Below are positions 1 to 8,531 of a DNA stretch of 34,774 nt, one piece after another. The DNA lies in NCBI GenBank assembly GCA_023131935.1, contig JAGLYY010000224.1, forward strand, positions 1 through 34,774. Reading direction: 5' to 3'. Source of the stretch: Spirochaetales bacterium (lineage in GTDB: Bacteria; Spirochaetota; Spirochaetia; JAGLYY01). Under the pieces are notes generated by a model, which made no database searches, was not told where the DNA came from, and was given only the letters and a program-made list of their open reading frames with translations. A program made the translations under genes and the position numbers. Within the stretch, counting starts at the first letter, position 1. The number at the start of each line of letters is the position of its first letter.

Positions 1-1650
1 GTGGTACTTCTTGACACCTCGGAAAGTATGTTTTCGTACTTTGAAGATACGGCTAATTATCTGATTTCCGGGATACTTTCTGACCACCTGAAATATGGCG
101 ATAATTTTCATCTTTTAAGTTTTGCTGACACACCAGAGGTGGAAATTTCCAAGCGTGTTGAGGATGAGAAAGATATTGAAGAGATTCTTGGTAGAATTCT
201 TCTTCTTCACCCCCTTGGAAAGTACACCGATCTTGTAGCAGCAATCCAGTTTCTCTACGACTATACCATGGACCTGCCGCTGCAGAGAAAAAAGACCATA
301 ATTATTCTCACCGACGGTATTCACGATCCGCCACCGGGCAGCCTCTACCCTGTTGGAGAAGAGTCCCTCGAAAGGATAAAAAACAGCGCTGCCCTCATGA
401 AACAAGAGGGATGGAACGTAAACATTTTGAAATTCCCAACTCTTCCTGAAGAACCTGGTCAGGTTCCTTCAACAGATTCCGGGGAGAATGGAGCTTCCGT
501 TCTGCAGGATCTTTCCGATTCCCTTGAAGTTGGGGTTAATGATTTCTCCACAGACGATGATGCCTTGAGTCATAAGGCAACCGGTGCACCTCAGGTTACC
601 TTTCCAGGTCACCTTGGAAAAGTTGGAAAGGAATTCAGTGTACCATTCACCATTACCAATTACCGGGATGAGCCTGTTCTTATCCAGCTTGAGCAGATAA
701 TTATTGGTACTGAAAATATTCTAATCAAACCTGTGACTATCACTATTGATCCTGAAGAGGAAAAAATCCTTAAAGGGAAAATACGGATTACCGATGACCT
801 GTATGGCGAAAGGGAAGTAAGAATACAGCTGGTATTTTCCGACGATCTTCGTATCTATCCGACTGAAGGGACACTTACATTTACCTTAAGGGAGAGCCTC
901 TTTTCCGGTAATGCCCTCAAAATCATTGGAATCATTCTCGGCATTTCACTCATTCTGTTCATCCTCGGCTGCATCTACAACTTGATAAGGAAAAAAATGG
1001 AGGATGTTTCAGGCGGAGACCTTCGCCAATTAAGTGTGGCAACAACCCAGACCTACAAAACACCTGGCGTTGTATATGGTGTAAGACAAAAACAGGAAGA
1101 AAAAGATAAGGTTTCAATAAAGAGGAAACCCGAACATAGAGGGGAACATCATAAATTGATCTTATCCGCGGATTTTGAGGTAGGTAAAACCTGGGCAAAA
1201 TTACCGCCCGCAGAGAAACAGCCGCAGGATGAGTTTTTACCCTTTATCCATTACGAACAACCTGATTTTGAGCATGAGATTTACCGTCCGGTTGAGATGC
1301 GTGTTTCAGAGCAAAATCCGCATATTGGAAGCCGTAACATCCACTTTCTCAAAGGCGGTTCACGCACAGTCGGGGGAAGAGGTTCAGATTATCTCATATT
1401 TATTACATCAATACCTGGAGTAATCGCGGAAATTCGTGAGCATGGAAAGGATTGTACTTTTATACCGAAAAACAAGGATTTCTTTCCGGAACTGAATGGA
1501 CAGCTGGATAATTGTTTAGGAAAAGAGATTAAGATAACGGCGAAGGATAAAAACGTGACGATTGTTTTCCACCGATGGGTATCGCCGCTGGAAAAGATCA
1601 ATCATGTCATGCATCTGACCGATCTGCCTGGAGATAACCGCTGGTATTAA
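1..1650 (+). CDS. von Willebrand factor A domain membrane protein, 5'-truncated
   Basis: The frame is open at the window's left edge. The first codon (GTG) is probably an internal valine, because the MIDAS motif DTSES sits at residues 5-9, whereas a vWA domain normally has a beta strand and a signal or lead-in before it. The other MIDAS elements are visible: Thr76 in KYTDL and Asp105-Gly106 in ILTDG. Residues about 1-145 form the vWA domain, 150-190 are Ser/Gly/Asp-rich, and 195-300 look like an Ig-like beta sandwich. One transmembrane helix lies at about 306-329, followed by a Lys-rich stretch. The C-terminal part (about 443-535, with SRTVGGRGSDYLI) resembles a degenerate FHA-like fold. I infer an extracytoplasmic metal-dependent binding domain joined to a cytoplasmic domain. 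It is the only plus-strand gene in the left 20 kb and converges on the HEAT-protein gene, sharing TTAA at the stops. The partner and exact function are unknown. Confidence 0.8.
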   Translation: MVLLDTSESMFSYFEDTANYLISGILSDHLKYGDNFHLLSFADTPEVEISKRVEDEKDIEEILGRILLLHPLGKYTDLVAAIQFLYDYTMDLPLQRKKTIIILTDGIHDPPPGSLYPVGEESLERIKNSAALMKQEGWNVNILKFPTLPEEPGQVPSTDSGENGASVLQDLSDSLEVGVNDFSTDDDALSHKATGAPQVTFPGHLGKVGKEFSVPFTITNYRDEPVLIQLEQIIIGTENILIKPVTITIDPEEEKILKGKIRITDDLYGEREVRIQLVFSDDLRIYPTEGTLTFTLRESLFSGNALKIIGIILGISLILFILGCIYNLIRKKMEDVSGGDLRQLSVATTQTYKTPGVVYGVRQKQEEKDKVSIKRKPEHRGEHHKLILSADFEVGKTWAKLPPAEKQPQDEFLPFIHYEQPDFEHEIYRPVEMRVSEQNPHIGSRNIHFLKGGSRTVGGRGSDYLIFITSIPGVIAEIREHGKDCTFIPKNKDFFPELNGQLDNCLGKEIKITAKDKNVTIVFHRWVSPLEKINHVMHLTDLPGDNRWY

Positions 1651-2984
1651 AGGGATTCCAGCACCGAAAGGGCAACCTTACGTACACTGCGGTGGACTCC
1701 CTCTTCTGTTAATTCTTCAACCCGGGAGCGAAGCTCCCGGAAATTGTTTTTTTCAATCCCCCGTAACCCATAAATTTTAATTGTTACACTTTTATGATCG
1801 AGGAATTTCGCAAAAAGATCTTCGAGACGCGGGTTTTCGGCCCCGGCTAATTGTGCGCAGGTGTGATCAAGAATTAGAGATCGATCTTTTTCCCATTCCT
1901 CGGCAATAATTACCTCAATTATTTCAAGCGAGGCTGAAAGATCATGCTCTACAAGAGCTTTCAGGGAGGAAAGCCTTAGGTCAGCGGGATTTCTCTCCCC
2001 TTTGAAAAATTCCCTGAGAAAATCAAAAGACTCTTTACCTCCCAATTTCCCAAGGGCTTCAATAGATGCTGACCGAACAGGTTTATCGGGATCTCTGCTT
2101 ACTTTATAAATAAGATTTGGAACAGCGCTTCTTAAGTTTCTCTCTGCGATAGCTCCAGCGGCCTGGACCCGTACCCGCCAGAAAGAATCCCGGAGGGATT
2201 GGATGATGAGGTCGTCTACCCTACTCCCGGAAAAGTCCTTCAGGGCAGAGACGGCGTGGGAGCGAAGTATTGTGTCCTGGTCACCAAAGGCCTGCTCAAG
2301 AGCGGGAAGACTCTCCGGGGCGCCAATATTTCCCAACGCCACACAGGCGTACCAGCGCCAGGATTTTTCCTCATCATCATCCAGAAGGATATCTGTAAGA
2401 GCCTCAACAGCACCGGTATATTCAAGATTGCCGAGAGCACGGATCAGGGCCGGTTTAAGGGTTGTGGGGTACCGGGTATCTTCCAGGTGTTCAAGGAAAG
2501 ACTCCGCTACTTGGGGATTGCCGGTTTTTCCCAGGGCATTAATTGCTGCGTTTGAAAGAACTTCCTCTTCGAAATCGATAAGCTCAAGAAGAAGATCGAT
2601 GGATTCATCATCTCCATGTTCTGCAAGGTAGGAGATTGCAAGAAGAACCACCTCCTCCCGCTCCTCATCGTAATAAGCGATTATCTCTTTCGCGTCTTCG
2701 ATGGCACCATCCCATTTAATTTCCTTAAAATAATTGAAGGCCGCTTTTCTTAAAGCAGGACTGATACTGTCATGAAAAACCTGATAAACCTCTTCTTTGA
2801 AATTTTTATCCTTTTCAGAGATTAAACTCATTATGACTTCGGTTACTTCGCTGTCAATACCATATTTGAGGATCTCAATACGTTCTTCCCGGAGAGATTT
2901 TAGCTCATCATCCTCCGCGAAAGCAAAATGGGTCACTGTAATAAAAAACAGAATAATGGATAAAACCAAAAGAATGGGTTTCAC
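1647..2984 (-). CDS. secreted HEAT-repeat protein
   Basis: The 445-residue protein has a classic signal peptide (Lys2, hydrophobic residues 4-18, cleavage likely after AFA at about 23), so it is exported to the periplasm. The rest is almost wholly alpha-helical HEAT/PBS-lyase-like repeats of about 30 residues; clear units include AAINALGKTGNPQVAESFL, ACVALGNIGAPESLPALE and ASIEALGKLGGKESFDFL. Such repeats are protein-interaction scaffolds; no catalytic motif is seen. The start is GTG at 2984, preceded by a good AGGGGG ribosome site. It overlaps the murJ stop as GTGA (4 bp), so the gene is translationally coupled and last in the murJ series. This position suggests, but does not prove, an envelope role. 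No terminator is visible, and the stop overlaps the convergent vWA gene. Confidence 0.88.
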   Translation of the reverse strand: MKPILLVLSIILFFITVTHFAFAEDDELKSLREERIEILKYGIDSEVTEVIMSLISEKDKNFKEEVYQVFHDSISPALRKAAFNYFKEIKWDGAIEDAKEIIAYYDEEREEVVLLAISYLAEHGDDESIDLLLELIDFEEEVLSNAAINALGKTGNPQVAESFLEHLEDTRYPTTLKPALIRALGNLEYTGAVEALTDILLDDDEEKSWRWYACVALGNIGAPESLPALEQAFGDQDTILRSHAVSALKDFSGSRVDDLIIQSLRDSFWRVRVQAAGAIAERNLRSAVPNLIYKVSRDPDKPVRSASIEALGKLGGKESFDFLREFFKGERNPADLRLSSLKALVEHDLSASLEIIEVIIAEEWEKDRSLILDHTCAQLAGAENPRLEDLFAKFLDHKSVTIKIYGLRGIEKNNFRELRSRVEELTEEGVHRSVRKVALSVLESL

Positions 2985-4549
2985 GATTTCCCCCTGTGAA
3001 GAATTGTAGAAAGCATTTCAAGTCCAAGCAGCTTATATATACCAAGGGTAAGGATAACGGCACCCCCGCCGCCTCCGGCTAATAGTAGAAGATTTTTTAC
3101 GGTAAGGCCCTGCATCCACCAATCACCGGTAAACTTACGATACCACCATAGAAACAACCCAAGAAAGATAGCGGTCACTCCCACTTTCCAGAAGGTACGG
3201 AATAACAGATTCCCATGAATCACTTGTAAAGATTTTCTGACAAAGATAATCATAATGATAAACCCAATGCTGTAACTAATTGAGTTTGCGATTGACAGCC
3301 CGGTGACCTGAAGGGGTGTTTCCTTCAGCCAGAGTGAAAGAGCGATATCAAGAAAAACGACTATGGCGCTTATGATAAATGGCGTCCGGTAATCCATTTT
3401 ACTGTAAAAGAAACGCTGAAGAAAACCGAAAGCCCCAACGCTGAACATGCCGAAACAATAGCCGGTAAGTACTTTAGCAGTTAACGCGGTATTTTCAACG
3501 GTAAACGCGCCCCGAAGAAAGGCAATCGCGATTATCTCTTTGCCGAAAAGGGAAAGCACGACCGCGGAAGGGACAAGAAGCGCGAAGAGAAATCTGAGTC
3601 CATATTGAACCGATTCTCTTAGTCCATTCATGTCTCCTCGTGTAACCTGTCTGCTCATTCTCGGGAAAAGTACAGTAGTAATGGAAGCGGAAAAAATTCC
3701 GAAAGGAAGCTGCCAGAAAATAAGAGCATTCTGTAATCCTGAAACACTTCCAACATCAAGACCTGAGGCAAAAACCATGGCAATATACTGGTTTATGGTG
3801 AAGAGTGAAGAGGTTGCGACCACCGGTCCCCACTGTTTCAAGATCCTCTGGAAACGTGGGTTTTTAAAATCTAACTTGATTTTAAAATCATACCCGAGTC
3901 TTCTGAAAAGAGGTGCCTGGAAGAGGATCTGCGCGAAACCGCCCGTGAGAACTCCCAGGGCCATGGCGTATACGCCCATGGATTTGTAAAATAACAGTAC
4001 GGAGGAAATAACGAAAACAGAAAAAAGTATCGGAGTGAAGGCGGGGATAAAGAAACGTGAGTGACTGTTTAACACCGCCATAAGGACAGCACTGATACTT
4101 ATAAAAATAATGTAGTTGATAAAGAACCGGATAAGCTTTACTGAAAGGTCAATTCTCCATGGTTCCTCAAATTCTGTGAGTAATAGGATAAGGGGGCGGG
4201 CGAAAATAATAGTCAGAAGACACAAGGGCAGCAGGATGAGAAGCTGGAAGGTAAGGATGTCTCGTACCAGATTCCTGGATCCCTCCCCCTCCGGTCCCTC
4301 CAGAATGCTCTCAGAGAGAACCGGAATGAAGGCAGATGAGAGGGCACCCTCTGCCATGAGTTTTCGCAGATTGTTGGGTATTGAAAAGGTGAGGTTAATT
4401 ACATCAGCCAGACTTCCTGCCCCGAAGATTGCGGTTATTACCGCTCCGCGGACAAACCCGAGAAGACGGGAAGTGAGGGTGGTTCCCGCGACAAGGAAGG
4501 TGGACAGGGTGCTCTTGTGGATACTGCTTTCTGTGTTTTCTATTTTCAT
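2981..4549 (-). CDS. murJ: lipid II flippase MurJ (MviN family)
   Basis: MurJ moves lipid-linked peptidoglycan precursor across the inner membrane. The 522-residue protein is strongly hydrophobic, with about 14 membrane segments as in the family. Its N-terminal region carries the family pattern: SRLLGFVRGAV, then an FGAGSLADVINLTFSIPN segment, then RKLMAEGALSSAFIPVL, with the conserved arginines and the AEGAxSxAFxP signature. The C-terminus has a Gly-run (GGGGGAV) inside a last hydrophobic segment. The ATG start is only 2 nt after the tgt stop, and its own ribosome site is weak, which suggests coupling to tgt. The downstream HEAT gene overlaps it by 4 bp. The position between tgt and an exported protein is unusual for murJ in model bacteria, but the assignment itself is firm. 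Confidence 0.96.
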   Translation of the reverse strand: MKIENTESSIHKSTLSTFLVAGTTLTSRLLGFVRGAVITAIFGAGSLADVINLTFSIPNNLRKLMAEGALSSAFIPVLSESILEGPEGEGSRNLVRDILTFQLLILLPLCLLTIIFARPLILLLTEFEEPWRIDLSVKLIRFFINYIIFISISAVLMAVLNSHSRFFIPAFTPILFSVFVISSVLLFYKSMGVYAMALGVLTGGFAQILFQAPLFRRLGYDFKIKLDFKNPRFQRILKQWGPVVATSSLFTINQYIAMVFASGLDVGSVSGLQNALIFWQLPFGIFSASITTVLFPRMSRQVTRGDMNGLRESVQYGLRFLFALLVPSAVVLSLFGKEIIAIAFLRGAFTVENTALTAKVLTGYCFGMFSVGAFGFLQRFFYSKMDYRTPFIISAIVVFLDIALSLWLKETPLQVTGLSIANSISYSIGFIIMIIFVRKSLQVIHGNLLFRTFWKVGVTAIFLGLFLWWYRKFTGDWWMQGLTVKNLLLLAGGGGGAVILTLGIYKLLGLEMLSTILHRGKS

Positions 4550-4551
4550 TC

Positions 4552-5679
4552 TTAAAGGATACCCTTCCCTGAATATCGGTGTAAAAAGCGGTTCTTATAA
4601 TCGGTAAACCCGCTATTCTGTATCGAGGCCTGGATCTCATCCATCATGGTTTTCAGGAAAAACAGATTGTGAACCGTCGCGAGCATTGGACCTAGGATCT
4701 CTTTAGATTTAAAGAGATGCCGCATATAGGAGCGTGAATAGCGTTGGCAGGTAGAACAGCCGCATTCAGGGTCGATTGGGTCATCATCGAAGCGGAACCG
4801 TTCTTTCTTCAGGGGAATAAGACCATCTTTTGTAAACACAGAGCCGTTTCGAGCTATTCTCGTAGGATAAACGCAGTCAAAAATATCAATCCCATTTTCG
4901 ACAGCCGCGAGGATGTAATCGGGAGTTCCAATACCCATAAGGTAATGGGGTTTACCGGAAGGAAGCAATTCAGCAGTATACCCCAGGTAATCAATAAATT
5001 GATTTAAGGGTTCTCCAACACTCAATCCCCCTATGGCGATTCCCGGGAAATCTATTTCAAGGAGTTCTTCAGCACTCCTGGCCCGGAGGTCCCGGAAAAA
5101 GTTTCCTTGAACTATGCCAAAAAGCTGTCCATCATATCCTTCAGAACGTTTTAACCATTCATCTTTACTTCTTTTTGCCCACCGGGTGGTAATTTCAAGC
5201 GCTTCCAGGGCTTTCCGGTAGGTTATGTCCGGTGGAGTACAAATATCCAGGCACATGAGGATATCACTCCCGAGAATTTCCTGAACATCGATAACTTTTT
5301 CAGGAGTAAGGGTATGATAAGAGCCATCGATATGGGAGCGGAAGTAAACCCCCTCCTCATTGATCTTCCTGAAAGGGGCGAGGGAAAACACCTGGTAGCC
5401 GCCAGAGTCGGTTAAGATATTGTGGTTCCAGGTGGAAAACTTATGGAGTCCTCCAGCCTCTTTCAATACCTCGATTCCCGGCCGTAAGTAAAGGTGATAG
5501 GTGTTTCCTAATATCAGTTTAAACCCGATCTTGTCCAGTGTCTCATGCGTGATCGCTTTAACCGTGGCGTTTGTGCCGACAGGCATGAAAACCGGTGTTT
5601 CGACTGGACCGTGGGGAAGATGGAGAATACCATTTCGCGCCTTCGAATCTTTATCCTGATCTATTATTTGAAAAAGCAT
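4552..5679 (-). CDS. tgt: tRNA-guanine(34) transglycosylase (queuine/preQ1 insertion)
   Basis: Tgt exchanges G34 of GUN-anticodon tRNAs for preQ1. The chosen ATG gives 375 residues, the usual length for bacterial Tgt, and starts MLFQIIDQDKDSKARNG. A TTG two codons upstream (5685) is also possible: a GAGG ribosome site lies 4 nt from the TTG and 10 nt from the ATG. Visible motifs are PVFMPVGTNATVK, LTDSGGYQVFSL (catalytic Asp at about 91), the FDCVYPTRIARNG nucleophile region, and the zinc site CGCSTC with a downstream His (SYMRHLF). queA, which acts later in the queuosine pathway, is also in this window (29844-30860) but in a different transcription unit. The gene lies between lptG (15 nt upstream) and murJ (2 nt downstream). 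Confidence 0.97.
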   Translation of the reverse strand: MLFQIIDQDKDSKARNGILHLPHGPVETPVFMPVGTNATVKAITHETLDKIGFKLILGNTYHLYLRPGIEVLKEAGGLHKFSTWNHNILTDSGGYQVFSLAPFRKINEEGVYFRSHIDGSYHTLTPEKVIDVQEILGSDILMCLDICTPPDITYRKALEALEITTRWAKRSKDEWLKRSEGYDGQLFGIVQGNFFRDLRARSAEELLEIDFPGIAIGGLSVGEPLNQFIDYLGYTAELLPSGKPHYLMGIGTPDYILAAVENGIDIFDCVYPTRIARNGSVFTKDGLIPLKKERFRFDDDPIDPECGCSTCQRYSRSYMRHLFKSKEILGPMLATVHNLFFLKTMMDEIQASIQNSGFTDYKNRFLHRYSGKGIL

Positions 5680-5694
5680 CCTCAAGTTACCTCA

Positions 5695-6768
5695 TTATGT
5701 TCTTGCAATCCTGAATAGCCAGATCCCGGCGGCGGAAAAAAAGATAAATGGGGCCCAGGCACCAGCCATGGGTGAGATAAAACCAAGATTGGCAAAGATT
5801 ACCATTACCATCTGAAAAACGTAATATACCACCGTTAATACAAGGCTGGAAAGAAGGCTCATCAAGAGAATATTTTTCCGGAAACTACCCCCTAAAGCGC
5901 TGGATAAAAAAGTTACCATCAGCGAGGTCAGAGCAAAAGAATAACGTTTGTAATAATCGGTCAGCAGCTCACGGTGGGGCAAACCTGCCTTTCTTCTGGA
6001 TTCAATCCATTCTCCCGCTTCCGCAATTCGTAATTCCTCGACGTTTTTCATAGTTTTACGAAAGGTACCGGGGGGTCCATTAATTTTATTCTCTTTAAGC
6101 AGATTTTCCTTTTGTTCAGTTAAAAATTTTCCCTCCTGGTCCCAGGTAAAGATCCTGCAGCGGTGAAGTTCCCAGAGATTTCCATCCCAGGTAGCCCACT
6201 CAGCATCGATCCGTCGGATAAACCGCCCCTCATCGTCCCGTTCCAGGACGATGAGGCCGGAAAGGGTTTCAGAGCTGTCATTATAATAATCACAGTGATA
6301 TATAATATTTTCACCGACAACAGTAACATTCGTATTACTTTGGGACTGACGGCGTCCGAGGAATTCCCCTGTTAGCTGGTTTTTTATACGGAAGGAATCG
6401 ATAACTACAATTTCTTCAAAATAAAAACTGGCAACACTTAAGACGAGCCCGGCAAGAATCAGGGGGAGAACCAGCCGGAAGAGTGAAATCCCCGAACCAA
6501 AGACAGAAATAAGTTCATTATTCGAATAGAAAGAACCGAGAGTAAAGGCCACTGAAAAAAGGAGTGCGATGGGGAGTGCGAACATTATGCATTTCGGCAG
6601 ATAATAAACAGCAACACTTAACATCTGGGTAAAGGAAACATCATTACTTAAGTATCTCCAGAGGTTTTTAAAGAGATCGACAAGTTCTAGGACAAGCACA
6701 AAAAAGGCAAGAGCAGTGAGAAAAACCGGGAGAAAATTCTTTAGCACCATGCCATGAAGGGTTTTCAT
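5695..6768 (-). CDS. lptG: LPS export ABC permease, LptG-like (YjgP/YjgQ family)
   Basis: This is the second of two tandem YjgP/YjgQ permeases. The frame extends upstream to 6831, but I choose ATG 6768: it overlaps the preceding stop as ATGA (4 bp), has GAGG 8 nt upstream, and gives the family N-terminus MKTLHGMVLKNFLPVF. The product is 357 residues with three membrane helices at the N-terminus, a beta-rich periplasmic domain in the middle (about 120-250) and three helices at the C-terminus, the LptF/LptG layout. LYSNNEL-type sequence (FYSNNELISVFGSGIS) after helix 3 is the family signature. In the known pathway LptF, LptG and LptB2 extract lipopolysaccharide from the inner membrane. Which of the two is F or G is assigned by order only. 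The LptB ATPase is not in the window. Confidence 0.88.
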   Translation of the reverse strand: MKTLHGMVLKNFLPVFLTALAFFVLVLELVDLFKNLWRYLSNDVSFTQMLSVAVYYLPKCIMFALPIALLFSVAFTLGSFYSNNELISVFGSGISLFRLVLPLILAGLVLSVASFYFEEIVVIDSFRIKNQLTGEFLGRRQSQSNTNVTVVGENIIYHCDYYNDSSETLSGLIVLERDDEGRFIRRIDAEWATWDGNLWELHRCRIFTWDQEGKFLTEQKENLLKENKINGPPGTFRKTMKNVEELRIAEAGEWIESRRKAGLPHRELLTDYYKRYSFALTSLMVTFLSSALGGSFRKNILLMSLLSSLVLTVVYYVFQMVMVIFANLGFISPMAGAWAPFIFFSAAGIWLFRIART

Positions 6769-8039
6769 CGCCGAAACCTCAGGAAAAATACAATACTGCC
6801 AATGAGAAATATAAACATATTCGGGAACCACATTGAAAGTAAGGGGCTGTAGTTCATCCGGATGCCCAGGGTTTTACCTCCTATGAGCATTGCCCAGTAG
6901 AAAACAGAAATTAATAACCCGATACCGAATCCGACGGAACGGCCTCCTCTTTTAGTAAATAAACCAGCAGGATATGCGAGAAAAACAAAGGCGAGACAGG
7001 CAAAGGGTACAGAGAACTTAGTATGAAATTCGAGCAGGTGATTTTGGAGGGACCTGTCCTGGATAGGCATCCTCTGAAGGTCATCGAGTTTGTTGAGAAT
7101 GGTTTTCAACGAGGTTTCCTGGGAGGGCAGTCCGAGAGCTCCCCAGTAGATCTGTTTTAGTTTAGCTCTTTCCCATAAAACCTGTTTCTCATGTGCCTTT
7201 TCCTTTTCAGTAAGGCGTTGTTTCTTCTCCACGATTTCCCGCCAGACATCGACAGAACTCATCTCTTTTGGAGAGAGGCTTGTGATTGAAAAAGTGATGT
7301 CTTTTAACAAAATGTTATAATCCATTGCATCAGCGGTAAAATAGGTGAAGTCGTGTCCTTTTCGTGAATCAGAAGTATGACTGAAAATATCCGATAGTTT
7401 CAGTGATATTACACCCTCCTGGCTCTCACTCCTTGTTAAAAAGGCCTCTCTCGCGGTAATTATCCGCCTGTCTTTCTCCGGGGTTTTATCAATGATAACA
7501 AGGTCCTCTATTACCTTTCCCTCAACTCTGCCGGGAATAATGATACTATCCTGATATCTTTTAATAGTATTTGATTCCAGTTCCAGCTCAGGATTTGAAT
7601 AGAGAATTTCCCGGAACAGCCGGCTGAAATTAATTGTTCCCAGAGGAAGGAAATAATCATTCATGACAAAAGAAACCATGGAAAAGAGGATTCCAAGGAT
7701 AACGAATGGGACAAAAAGTTTTGAATGGGAGATCCCCGAGGCCTGCATTGAGAGGATCTCGTTATCTGAGGAAAACCTGCCGATAGCCATCAGGCCCCCA
7801 ACAAGAGAGGCGAAGGGGAAAGAGAAGGCGATAATTGCCGGGAGGGAATAAATAATGATGAGAACTACCTTGAAGAAAGGAACATTTTTCGAAAGTATAT
7901 CCTCAGCAAGCAGGAGAAGATGATTTAGAAAGAAGATAAAAAAGAAAAAGAGGAAAGCTACAAAGAAGGAAAACAGGTACTCCTGTCCGAGGTAGAGACT
8001 GATAGTCATGTACCTGGGTTTCCGTAATGACAGCTTCAT
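6765..8039 (-). CDS. lptF: LPS export ABC permease, LptF-like (YjgP/YjgQ family)
   Basis: The 424-residue protein has the YjgP/YjgQ architecture: three N-terminal helices ending in FSSDNEILSMQASGIS, a beta-jellyroll-like periplasmic section, then three C-terminal helices after about residue 330. Between them, about residues 260-320, is a charged segment rich in Lys, Glu and Gln that is probably helical or coiled-coil and makes this copy about 65 residues longer than its partner. The start is ATG 8039, 3 nt after the dut stop, without a clear ribosome site of its own, so it is likely coupled to dut. It overlaps lptG by 4 bp, which supports a heterodimeric permease made in equal amounts. The presence of LptFG suggests that the organism exports a lipopolysaccharide-like lipid; this is inference. 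Confidence 0.87.
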   Translation of the reverse strand: MKLSLRKPRYMTISLYLGQEYLFSFFVAFLFFFFIFFLNHLLLLAEDILSKNVPFFKVVLIIIYSLPAIIAFSFPFASLVGGLMAIGRFSSDNEILSMQASGISHSKLFVPFVILGILFSMVSFVMNDYFLPLGTINFSRLFREILYSNPELELESNTIKRYQDSIIIPGRVEGKVIEDLVIIDKTPEKDRRIITAREAFLTRSESQEGVISLKLSDIFSHTSDSRKGHDFTYFTADAMDYNILLKDITFSITSLSPKEMSSVDVWREIVEKKQRLTEKEKAHEKQVLWERAKLKQIYWGALGLPSQETSLKTILNKLDDLQRMPIQDRSLQNHLLEFHTKFSVPFACLAFVFLAYPAGLFTKRGGRSVGFGIGLLISVFYWAMLIGGKTLGIRMNYSPLLSMWFPNMFIFLIGSIVFFLRFRR

Positions 8040-8042
8040 GGC

Positions 8043-8480
8043 TTAAAGACCGCTTGAGCCAAAACCTCCACTACCCCGCCTGGTTTCGGACAGCATTTCA
8101 ATAAAATTGAACTGGCCCTGTACTACAGGGGCGACAATAAGCTGGGCGATACGATCGCCATCATCAATGATATAATCTTCCTGACCCAGGTTAATCAGTA
8201 TAATTTTCACCTCTCCACGGTAATCTGAATCGATAGTCCCCGGAGAATTCAGTACGGTAATACCTTTTTTCAAGGCAAGCCCGGACCGGGGTCTTACCTG
8301 GGCCTCATAACCTTCCGGAATCTGCAGCTTAATCCCCGTTGGGACCAGGACCCGCTCCATGGAGCGAATAGTGAGAGGTCCATCAAGGCGTGCTTTCAGG
8401 TCAGCACCTGCGGCATGTTTCGAAGTGTATTCCGGGACATGACCGGATTCAGATGTATAATCAATGATGATTTCGCGCAT
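8043..8480 (-). CDS. dut: dUTP diphosphatase (dUTPase)
   Basis: The enzyme cleaves dUTP to dUMP and pyrophosphate, keeping uracil out of DNA and supplying dUMP for thymidylate synthesis. The 145-residue length is normal for the homotrimeric family. All five motifs are present in order: AGADLKA (24-30), RPRSGLA (63-69), GTIDSDYRGE (81-90, with the catalytic Asp and Tyr), GDRIAQLI (108-115) and the glycine-rich tail RGSGGFGSSG (135-144). The ATG at 8480 lies 51 nt after the pnp stop, and an 11-bp hairpin occupies that gap; the closest purine-rich site (CCAGGG) is in the hairpin base. A 3-nt gap leads to lptF. Confidence in function is very high. Confidence 0.98.
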   Translation of the reverse strand: MREIIIDYTSESGHVPEYTSKHAAGADLKARLDGPLTIRSMERVLVPTGIKLQIPEGYEAQVRPRSGLALKKGITVLNSPGTIDSDYRGEVKIILINLGQEDYIIDDGDRIAQLIVAPVVQGQFNFIEMLSETRRGSGGFGSSGL

Positions 8481-8490
8481 GCTAAATTAA

Positions 8491-8515
8491 CCCTGGAGGA
8501 TGGTATCCTCCAGGG
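8491..8515 (-). promoter_or_regulatory. perfect 11-bp hairpin between pnp and dut
   Basis: The sequence CCCTGGAGGAT is followed by a 3-nt loop and its exact complement ATCCTCCAGGG. On the transcribed minus strand it is followed by TTAATTTAGC and then the dut ATG. It could be a weak intrinsic terminator (the U-run is broken by two A's), a 3' stabiliser for the pnp message, or a structure that hides the dut ribosome site, since the AGGG closest to the dut ATG forms the base of the stem. Confidence 0.6.
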
Positions 8516-8531
8516 CTGTTATCCCTTTTTC

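Noticed and set aside
1647..1650. Shared TTAA at the convergent stops of the vWA and HEAT genes as a transposon target or regulatory site
   Set aside because: A 4-bp overlap of convergent stops is easily explained by chance and compaction; no inverted repeats or insertion remnants flank it.
5695..6831. Longer lptG start at 6831
   Set aside because: It would overlap lptF by 67 nt and adds 21 residues not typical of the family; ATG 6768 has an ATGA overlap and a good ribosome site.
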